64,000 bases of DNA from Martensiomyces pterosporus (taxonomy: Eukaryota > Kickxellomycota > Kickxellomycetes > Kickxellales > Kickxellaceae), in assembly GCA_025201845.1 (NCBI GenBank), contig MU603947.1, positions 144,125 through 208,124 on the forward strand, read 5' to 3'. Below, in pieces: positions 55,865-64,000 of this stretch. Under the pieces are notes generated by a model that was not told where the DNA came from, did no database searches, and saw nothing but the letters and a program-made list of their open reading frames with translations. The position numbers were made by a program, and so were the translations under genes. Each line of letters starts with the position of its first letter. Position 1 is the first letter of the stretch.

Positions 55865-58800
55865 ATGGCGAATCCGGCTACGACTCAAAACACGGACTCG
55901 CTGCTGGAGAACATCATCGAGGGTATCTTCACGGATAAAAACCAGGTGAATAACCAGTCTCTCTCCATCATCGGTCTGCTCTACCAGGTCGGCTTCAACG
56001 TAGCTATCGGCGCAGGCGCCTTCCTAGTCTTTGTCCTTCTACGTCCCAACAACGCTCGCGTGTATGCTCGCCGCTACAAAGCCCTAAAAGACAGGTGAGT
56101 CCACTTCTGAGTTTCCTCGAGGCTTTTGTGCCATGCTGTGACGGAGGGCGACCAGACATGCTAGTGGTTGTTCCCCCGCCTGTGCGACATGGCGTCGCTG
56201 CTCTCTCGTACAGCCTGGCGGTATTTGCGAAACCGACCACGCTGAATCTCAAACGAGGCCTGCTCTCTACTTGGAGCAGCAGCCCGCGCGTGCACGCCGT
56301 CTATTGTTATTTGTTTGCGTGTTGCTTGCTTTCTGGCTGTGGCGACACGCCTGCTGTGTAGACAACTGCTGCTATGGCTTGCGCTGCAACAAAGCTGGTC
56401 TATTGTTGTTTTACTGCCTTTGCCATCAAAACCGTCCTTTTCCGTGGCGTGGCATTGCCTTACGTACGAGGCCAGCTTTTTCTCCCTGTTTGCGGCGCGC
56501 GGACTGTATTGTTGATGTCTGCTGAGCGCGTATTCAGTAGCAGTGCAGTCGTAAGACGAAACCACCAATGGCTGCGGCATCCTTTCTCGCAGCACAGCGG
56601 GTCTCAAGCATGCATGCCAAGGGTCCACCTCCTCCCTGTCCCCAGACACGCACTAACTACGGCCGATGTACACTATTGCCGTGTCTCTGTAGCCGCCGTC
56701 CGCCAAAGATTGGCAAGGGGCTGTTCGCATGGGCGCCCATTCTGTGGCGGGTCGATGAAAAGTACATGATCGAAAACGTCGACCTGGACTCGGTGTTCTT
56801 TTTGCGGTTCCTGAAGCTCGGCATAATTCTGATGGGCATATTCGGCGTGCTGGGCATGTGCATCATCGTCCCGCTCAACTACCACAACGGCAACAACAGC
56901 AATGTCACCGGCAACTTGAAGCAGTTTATTCTGCTGTGGCTCACGCTGTACCATATCACCCAGCTAAACGTGTTCTGGCTCCACGTAGGGGCCGCCTATC
57001 TCTTCACGGCAATCGTGTTCTTTTTCATTTGGCGCGAGTACAACCACTACATCCGTGTTAAGCAGGAGTACTTCGCGTCGCCAGCATACCAGCGGAAGCT
57101 CCAGTCCAGGACGGTCATGTTAACTCGCGTCCCCCCTGATATGCAGGCCGACGAGAGGCTGCACTCGTTCATGTCCAACCGCTGCCCAGCTGTGGTGCCG
57201 ACTCAAGCGTCGATTGCGCGCAAGCTCGGGCAGCTGCCAAAGCTTATCGAGGACCACGAGAGGCTTGTGCGCAAGCTCGAGGCTGTGCTCTACAAGTACC
57301 TTGCTGGCAACTTCCAGCAAAAGCAGCGCCCGCAGATCAAGGTCAACGGCGCGATGGTTGACGCGATCGAGCACTACACGGTTGAAATCGAGGAGCTGGA
57401 GAACACAATCAACCGCGTTCGCCAGGAGAACGAGTCCTTCACGCCCACCAGCGTCGGCTTTGTCTCGTATGCCACACCGCAGATGGCCCACGATGCGATG
57501 CGGTCGCTGAAGAGCGTGTCTCCAGCGCTGGCCTCGCTGTCGCCGCACCCCAAGGACATCATCTGGAGCAACGCGCAGATGCCCCGCTCTGTGCGCGTGG
57601 CTAGGCTGTGGACTGCAAGGCTGTTCTCGGTGCTCTTCTGCTTCATCGCCTTTTGGCCTGTGGCTGCGCTGACGTTCATTGGAGATGCAACAAACATCCA
57701 GGTCATCTGGAAGGACACAAAGAAATTCTTTGACGCGCACGACACGCTCACAACGATCTGGCAAACGACCTTCTCCCCGCTTATCCTTGCGCTGTACTAC
57801 ATTGCGATCCCGCACGTCTTTCGAGCGATCAGCAGATACCAAGGAATATCCACCCACACGGGCGTCGAGCGGTCTGTGCTCAAGAAGATGTATGTGTTTT
57901 ACTTTTTGTCAAACATCCTCGTCTTCACGCTGGTCGGCCTCATTGTGCGTGCGGTGCTCAGGCACTCGACGCTGAGCCAGGTGATGTCCACGCTTGCACA
58001 CGACTTTGTTCAGACGCTCAACCAGAAGGCTCAGTTCTGGACGGCCTACGTGTCGCTCAAGGGCATGAACGCTATGCTCGAGTTTGCCCAGCTGATCTCG
58101 CTGACAATGATCTTCATCAAGCGCTATACCAGAGACCTTACACCCCGCGAGCTCCGCGACCTCACAAAGCCCCCAGACTTTGACTACTCGCCGGTGTACT
58201 CGCTGTATCTGTGGGTGTTCACAATCAGCATGTTCTATTCGGTATACACGCCGATTGCGCTGCCGTTTGCATTCTTGGACTTTCTGCTGGCGTACTGGGT
58301 GTACAAGTACGCCATCCTGTACGTGTACCAGACGAAGCACGACACTGCTGGGGCTATGTGGCGCAATGTCATCAACCGCATGATCATGTCCATGATCATC
58401 TTCCAGGTGTATCTCATCGGGTGCTTGAAAGCACGGATCAGTGAGTTTGTTGACCGTCCTGGGGAGATGAAGGGGTCGCAGCCCATCGTATACGCACTTG
58501 TTCCCCTGCCAGTGCTTACCTGCATCGCTGGAATTGCACTCCACAAGTGGCTCAATCCAAAGGTCAACTACATGGAGCACTCGGTTGAGTCTGAGAGCTT
58601 TAACGCGCAAAAGACAGCGGCTGAGGACCAAAGCAGCGAAGAGTCGCTGGGCGACCGCTTCTTGCACCCAATGTTCTCGCAGCCGCTCACTACCCCCGTT
58701 GTCGACAAGAGAGTTCGCCACCTGCTGCCCAAGGTGTACCGTGGGCGGACATCTGTGTTTATCGATCCAAAAGCTGCAGCGATTGCTGTTTCGTACAACC

Positions 58801-59900
58801 AGGACAGCCTGGAGACCAAGGTCGGCAGCTCTACGTTTACCTCTGCGCTTTCTGGCACCGACATCCTGGACACGGAGAGCATGATGGATGCACGCGACCG
58901 CCGCGACTTTGATGGCACGTCAACGCCAGTGCCCATGTACCCTGGGATGTCCCGCAGACTCTCTGTCGATAGCAGCACGACGAACGGCGATGACGTCGAG
59001 CTCTTGCATTTGAGCGGCAAGAGCTCGCGTAGGCTGAGTCCGTCAAGCAGCCAGGCTGAGCTCTTGGGCAACACCCAGACCCTTGAGTCGTCATCTCCTG
59101 ATCTGTCTGACAATGAGATGGGCAGCGTCGTGGAGTTGGGCAACATGCCAAACTCGTCGTCTGCCAGCAACTTGAGTGATCTCGGCGGCGGCGGCGGTGT
59201 TGGAGCACGGAGACAGAACCGTGACACGTTTGATCCCATCGATCTGTACGGCGATTCCGATGAAAAGGCTGGCCTGTACGGGCAGAACGAGAAGGGGATG
59301 GCCTCGATGCTTACCCAGACTGCTGCTGGTCTTGGCGCTCCTAGATACAATACTGGACCTCGTGCGCCGCCGCAGCTCAATGCACGCCCGCCTTATCCAC
59401 GCCCTGGGCCTGGGCCTGGCCCAAGACCTGGCCCGAGACCCGGAATGACAATGGCTCGTCCTAATCCTGGCGGACCACCGCCACCACACCAGCAGCAGAT
59501 GCAGATGCAAATGCAGATGCAGCGTCCGACCGGCCCTCCTCAGGGATACCCAGTGCGTGGTGGCCAGCAGCCTCAGAGACCCATGATGCGGCCGTCTGGC
59601 AGCAGACCACCGTTCTCGTCGCAACAAGGCCCCATGATGTACAGCGAAAGACCACCACAGCAGCAGCCGCAGGTGAGCAGGTATGGCCCGCCGCCTGGCC
59701 AGATCCGCCCGGGAATGATGGGCAGGCCAATGGCGAGGCCACAGGTGCGCCCTGATAATGCACCGCCTGGAGCCTACGGTCCCCGTGGCGGCCAGCCTCC
59801 CATGCGGCCCGGAATGCGGCCAAACAGCAGGCCTCCGCCGCCCCCTGGCCCCAACAGCGGACCGCCGGAGCGGTCACGCAACATCCCTCGATGGGACTAG
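55865..59900 (+). CDS. CSC1/OSCA/TMEM63-like ion channel (two exons)
   Basis: Exons 55865-56094 and 56693-59900, 1145 residues. Intron is 598 nt, GTGAGT..TGTAG, with a CACTAAC branch 40 nt before the acceptor, phase 2 (splits AG/C Ser). The junction KALKD-S-RRPPKIGKGLFAW is the usual CSC1 N-terminal linker. Exon 1 encodes the first transmembrane helix (about 44-62). Exon 2 encodes the cytosolic RRM-like domain (YATPQMAHDAM region) between helix three and four, and the RSN1-type pore region with about eight further helices. The C-terminal ~330 residues are Ser-, then Pro/Gly/Gln-rich. CSC1 proteins are osmotically or mechanically gated cation channels or scramblase-like. Direct homology to yeast Csc1/Rsn1 is the closest call. 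Confidence 0.9.
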
Positions 59901-60162
59901 GTCCTCCAAACAAGTGTTTACCTCTAGTACAGTATTTTCCCCCTCCCCTGTGAAATGTATCAATCACGTGTGTTAGAAGAAAGCGCCTGGACGCGGAGTT
60001 GCAGCTGGGCACGGTATTCTTGGGTTTCTTGGCGGGGCATGCCGGCTCTGAGGGGTTTCGCTTCTTTGCTCTCTTCGTCAACTTGTGCTCGCTTGCTTCC
60101 CCGTGCGTTATATATTTCTCTTTACACAGCAACGTAGCACCTGCCATTTGCCTTTCTCTGAA

Positions 60163-63100
60163 ATGAACAAGCGCCGGTCTGCTGCCTTGCGACTGGGCAG
60201 TAGCTACAGCCCAGCGGCATCTGGAGATGCAGACAGCGGGCGCTCTGGCGAGGCAATTCAAATGCGGCGCCTGAGCACACACAGCCAGGGAAGCTCTGTT
60301 TCGGGTGCAGGCTCTAGCACAAACTCTGTTGGCACTCCCTTAATGACCACCGAGGCAGATTTGGGCGGCGAAACGCATATCCGCATTCCGGACGACGCCA
60401 GCGCCGACTTGGCTGGCCCCTGGGCGAAATCCAGGCGAAAGAGCAAGCCGCGGACAGAGCCCCTCAACCCCCTGGACAACGCATTCAAGAGCAAGTACCC
60501 GGCCAACGTGGTGCGCAACAACAAGTACAACTTCATCACGTTCCTGCCGCTGGTGCTGTTCGAGCAGTTCAAGTTCTTCTTCAACTTGTATTTCCTACTC
60601 GTCGCCCTGTCGCAGTTTGTGCCGCAGCTGAGGATCGGGTATCTGGTCACCTATGTTGGGCCCTTGGTGTTTGTGCTTGTGGTGACAATGGCTAAGGAGT
60701 GGCACGATGACCACGCGAGAAAGAAGCGGGACAACGAGGCGAACTCGCAGAAATACGTCAGGCTGACCGTGGATGGCCGCCAGGTTGTCCCCAGCGCGAA
60801 AATCAGGGTGGGCGATCTGATCGTCATTGAAAAGAACCAGAGGGTGCCCGCCGATATGGTGCTGCTGAGGACGACGGAGTCGGCGGGTGCGTGCTTTGTG
60901 CGCACAGACCAGCTGGATGGCGAGACGGACTGGAAACTGAGGATTGCCGTGCCGCCGACGCAAAAGCTGGCGCACGAGACGGATCTGTTCTCCCTCCATG
61001 GCTCGGTCTATGCAGATACTCCGCACAAGGATATCTACGACTTTGTTGGCAACCTCACCATCGACCACGGCCTCCCCGAATCATCTGGCTCGATCACGAC
61101 GCCGCTCGGTGTCGAGAACACCATGTGGGCCAACACAACGCTTGCCTCGGGAACGGCCATCGGATACGTGGTGTACACAGGCAAGGACACGCGCGCGGCG
61201 ATGAATACGGGCCACGCAAAGACAAAGGTGGGCATCTTGGACACCGAGGTCAACAGGCTGTCAAAGATCCTGTTTTTGGTGACCCTGATCATATCGCTGG
61301 CCATGGTCGCTTTGGACGGATTCAAGGCTGTTTGGTATGTGACGCTGTTCCGATTCTTGATTCTCTTCTCGTCGATCATTCCGATTAGCCTGCGAGTCAA
61401 CCTGGACATGGGCAAGTCTTTCTACTCGATGGGCATTGAGCGCGACAAGGAGATCCCGGGTGCCGTGGTTAGGAACAGCATGATCCCCGAAGAGCTGGGC
61501 AGGATAGAGTACTGCTTGACCGACAAGACGGGCACGCTGACAAGGAACGAGATGGAGATGAAGAGGATCCACATGGGCGTCATGGCGTACACACTGGAGA
61601 CGTCGGATGAGGTGACGAGGCATGTGCGCACCAACCTCAAGGACAGGGTGCTCACCGAGTCCAGCACGGATGGAGCAGCGGCGGAATCGGCAGCGGGTTC
61701 AGGGCAGCCTGATTTGTTGGCCCCATCTGCTAGTGTGACCTCGGCACTTGCTCGAGGACACGGAAGGGCGCGCAGGGATATGCCGCAGAGGGTGTTTGAT
61801 ATGGTGGAGAGTCTGGCGCTGTGTCACAATGTCACTCCAACCGAGGAGTCGGCTCCAGCAGCAGCGACTGGCGGCAGCGATGGGCATGATGGCAGCGTGG
61901 GCGTGGCTGTGGCCAAGCCCATGTCATACCAGGCATCGTCGCCCGATGAGGTGGCTATCGTCAAGTGGACGGAGCACATCGGCGTTGTTCTTGCAGAGCG
62001 TACCCTGACATCGATTACACTGCGACTTGATGCCCTGATCCCTGCCTCGCAAGCCGGACACGGCACGGCGCCGACGATGACATACGACATCCTACAGGTG
62101 TTTCCATTCACAAGCGAGTCCAAGCGCATGGGCATTATCGTGCGGAGCAGGCTCACAGGCGAAATTCACTTTATCCAAAAGGGTGCAGACACTGTGATGG
62201 CGCGCATTGTGCAGTACAACGACTGGCTTGACGAGGAGTGCGGAAACATGGCAAGAGATGGCCTGCGCACGCTTGTTGTGGGCAGAAAGCGGCTCTCATC
62301 AGAAGCTTACAAGCGGTTTGAGACTGCGTACCAGAATGCCAAGATCACTGTGCTGGGCCGTGCAGAGGCTATGCAGCAGGTGGTGGCCGATTACCTGGAG
62401 AGCGACTTGGAGCTACTGGGGCTCACTGGAGTTGAGGATCGGCTGCAGGACAATGTGCCTACGACGCTCGAGCTGCTCGGAAATGCCGGAATCAAGGTGT
62501 GGATGCTGACGGGAGACAAGGTCGAGACGGCCACCTGCGTTGCTGTTTCGGCAAAGTTGGTCAAGCGCGACCAGCTCATACATGTCCTATCGGGACTCAA
62601 GTCAGCCCACGAGGTCAATGATGCGCTGGAGACACTGCGCACGCTGAGCGACTGCTGCCTGATCATCGATGGCGACTCGCTGCATGTCACCCTGGATTTC
62701 TTCCGCGACGAGTTTATTGAGCTAGCAGTGGGCCTCTCGGCCGTTGTCTGCTGCCGCTGTTCGCCGACGCAGAAGGCCGATATTGTGCGGCTAATTCGCA
62801 GACACACGAAGAAGCGCGTGCTGGCCGTGGGCGATGGTGGCAACGACGTCAGCATGATTCAGGCAGCCGATGTCGGCGTCGGCTTGGTCGGCAAAGAGGG
62901 CAAGCAGGCATCCCTTGCGGCAGATTTCTCTGTGCACCAGTTCTACTACCTCGGACGGCTGCTTCTGTGGCACGGGCGCAACAGCTACAAGCGATCGGCC
63001 AAGCTGGCGCAGTTTGTTATCCACCGCGGCCTGATTATTTCGATCATGCAGGCCGTGTTCTCTGCGCTGTTCTACTTTGCGCCGATCGCGCTGTTCCAGG

Positions 63101-63621
63101 GCATGCTTCTTGTCGGCTACACCACCGTGTACACGATGGCTCCCGTGTTCTCGCTTGTGCTTGACCGGGATGTCACCGAGGACATCGCCATGCTGTACCC
63201 CGAGCTCTATGCAGATTTGACCAAAGGCAGATCGCTCTCCTACAAGACATTCTTCACCTGGCTGCTGATCAGCATCTACCAAGGAGGCGCGCTGATGATG
63301 ATTGCCGTGTGGCTGTTTGACACAGAGTTTGTGCATGTCGTGTCAATTGCGTTTACCGGGCTGGTGCTGAACGAGCTGCTGATGGTTGCGCTGGAGATCC
63401 GCACGTGGCATCGCCTCATGATCTGGTCTATCCTGGGCTCGCTGGTCATCTACATTGCCTCTATCTGGGTGCTTCCAGCGTACTTTGACATCTCGTTCAT
63501 TCTCTCGGGGGCCTTTGTGTGGAAGACGGTTGTCATCACTGCGGTGTCGTCGGTTCCGCTGTACATAATCAAGGTTGTCAAGCGCATATATGCACCGCCC
63601 TCGTATACCAAGCTGACATGA
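60163..63621 (+). CDS. NEO1: Neo1-type P4-ATPase (phospholipid flippase)
   Basis: 1152 residues, as in yeast Neo1 (1151). The order is P-type ATPase with ~10 helices: a low-complexity N-terminus, then FLPLVLFEQFKFFFNLYFLL (first helices), DGETDWKLR (actuator), DKTGTLTRNEMEM (phosphorylated Asp454), QASSPDEVAIVKWTE, GDGGNDVSMIQAADVG and GKEGKQASLAADFSV. The FEQFKFFFNLYFL and RDNEANSQ blocks are the Neo1/ATP9 class pattern; such flippases need no CDC50 subunit. It maintains lipid asymmetry in Golgi/endosomes. Start at the ATG at 60163; 26 in-frame upstream codons lack an ATG nearer to 60085. The frame is uninterrupted. Confidence 0.95.
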   Translation: MNKRRSAALRLGSSYSPAASGDADSGRSGEAIQMRRLSTHSQGSSVSGAGSSTNSVGTPLMTTEADLGGETHIRIPDDASADLAGPWAKSRRKSKPRTEPLNPLDNAFKSKYPANVVRNNKYNFITFLPLVLFEQFKFFFNLYFLLVALSQFVPQLRIGYLVTYVGPLVFVLVVTMAKEWHDDHARKKRDNEANSQKYVRLTVDGRQVVPSAKIRVGDLIVIEKNQRVPADMVLLRTTESAGACFVRTDQLDGETDWKLRIAVPPTQKLAHETDLFSLHGSVYADTPHKDIYDFVGNLTIDHGLPESSGSITTPLGVENTMWANTTLASGTAIGYVVYTGKDTRAAMNTGHAKTKVGILDTEVNRLSKILFLVTLIISLAMVALDGFKAVWYVTLFRFLILFSSIIPISLRVNLDMGKSFYSMGIERDKEIPGAVVRNSMIPEELGRIEYCLTDKTGTLTRNEMEMKRIHMGVMAYTLETSDEVTRHVRTNLKDRVLTESSTDGAAAESAAGSGQPDLLAPSASVTSALARGHGRARRDMPQRVFDMVESLALCHNVTPTEESAPAAATGGSDGHDGSVGVAVAKPMSYQASSPDEVAIVKWTEHIGVVLAERTLTSITLRLDALIPASQAGHGTAPTMTYDILQVFPFTSESKRMGIIVRSRLTGEIHFIQKGADTVMARIVQYNDWLDEECGNMARDGLRTLVVGRKRLSSEAYKRFETAYQNAKITVLGRAEAMQQVVADYLESDLELLGLTGVEDRLQDNVPTTLELLGNAGIKVWMLTGDKVETATCVAVSAKLVKRDQLIHVLSGLKSAHEVNDALETLRTLSDCCLIIDGDSLHVTLDFFRDEFIELAVGLSAVVCCRCSPTQKADIVRLIRRHTKKRVLAVGDGGNDVSMIQAADVGVGLVGKEGKQASLAADFSVHQFYYLGRLLLWHGRNSYKRSAKLAQFVIHRGLIISIMQAVFSALFYFAPIALFQGMLLVGYTTVYTMAPVFSLVLDRDVTEDIAMLYPELYADLTKGRSLSYKTFFTWLLISIYQGGALMMIAVWLFDTEFVHVVSIAFTGLVLNELLMVALEIRTWHRLMIWSILGSLVIYIASIWVLPAYFDISFILSGAFVWKTVVITAVSSVPLYIIKVVKRIYAPPSYTKLT

Positions 63622-64000
63622 GCCGTTTTACATTTGTGTTTTATCATTGGTTGCCTGGTCAATATAATGCTGACATAGCATACTCCAGATGCGCATTGCG
63701 GGAACTGGCTAAGGAGCACGGAGTTCTACACCGCCTTGCTGGCAGGAAGCTGGGCAAATGCGTGCACAGAGCACCAAAACAAGCAGCAGCAGGAATAAAT
63801 GCATTGCTCAGCCTCCTACGCCTTTTGGCATTCATATCTTTTCATAGGGCTTGCACATTGATGCCCATGTTAGAAATAGGCAATGCCGCGTAGCAGCAAT
63901 GATGGCTTTGGAATATGCATTGACATTTGCAATACGAGAATGCAGCCCGCGGGGAACAGACAGGTGCTTTGCGCTATGTTGTACGTTGGCTGCCCACAGC
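63622..64000. other. 3' flank to window end
   Basis: 379 bp, with no supported gene; AATAAA near 63796 could serve as poly(A) signal for the flippase gene. Confidence 0.4.

Noticed and set aside
1..64000. CRISPR arrays, bacterial operons, riboswitches or phage elements
   Set aside because: None seen; gene structure is eukaryotic throughout.

Overview
The window is nuclear DNA of a fungus. The genes are eukaryotic, on both strands, separated by AT/pyrimidine-rich intergenic stretches. The few introns are spliceosomal (GTAAGT/GTGAGT donors, CTAAC-type branch sites, AG acceptors). Alternative oxidase, a Fox2-type beta-oxidation enzyme, a FunK1 kinase, Kog1, Pob3 and Ptc5-like proteins point to fungi. 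Low intron density together with animal-like proteins (a TIP/ITFG1 FG-GAP protein, an HSDL2-type SDR, a ZDHHC1/11-type transferase, a possible CIP2A-like protein) suggests an early-diverging lineage, perhaps Kickxellomycotina such as Coemansia. That placement is inference.

Layout. 0-3 kb: a SUMO protease (open at the left edge) converging on COP9 subunit 2. 3.5-17.6 kb: Kog1/raptor, Fox2, an ARM plus coiled-coil protein (possibly CIP2A-like) and the endosulfine Igo1, rebuilt here from three exons. 17.8-22.3 kb: a TIP/ITFG1 membrane protein and an F-box-like protein. 22.9-31.5 kb: a cytochrome P450 interrupted by an assembly gap and a 446-bp duplication, an HSDL2-like SDR, a 7TM receptor candidate and a DHHC palmitoyltransferase. 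31.5-41.6 kb: a deaminase, TRAPPC2L/Tca17, Pob3, Pof1-type nucleotidyltransferase, an unknown membrane protein, a Ymr226c-type SDR (one intron), a mitochondrial PP2C and a Faf1/C1orf131-like gene broken by a 120-bp tandem duplication. 41.6-45.5 kb: a more AT-rich patch with tRNA-Thr(CGU) and a two-exon FunK1 kinase. 45.6-64 kb: alternative oxidase, a small secreted protein, an unknown low-complexity protein, Nog1, a NIPA-like transporter, THOC1, a CSC1/OSCA-like channel (two exons) and a Neo1-type P4-ATPase.

Themes. Most genes are housekeeping: SUMO/NEDD8 control, TORC1, peroxisomal lipid oxidation, ribosome assembly, chromatin and mRNA export, trafficking. Kog1, the possible CIP2A-like PP2A inhibitor and Igo1 (a PP2A-B55 inhibitor) lie within 14 kb. 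Fox2 and the HSDL2-like SDR both end in -PKL, consistent with a shared non-canonical peroxisomal signal. No clearly new multi-gene system was found. The most useful observations are the two duplications that disrupt gene models, the hidden introns, the FunK1/tRNA patch and the possible TORC1-PP2A neighbourhood.
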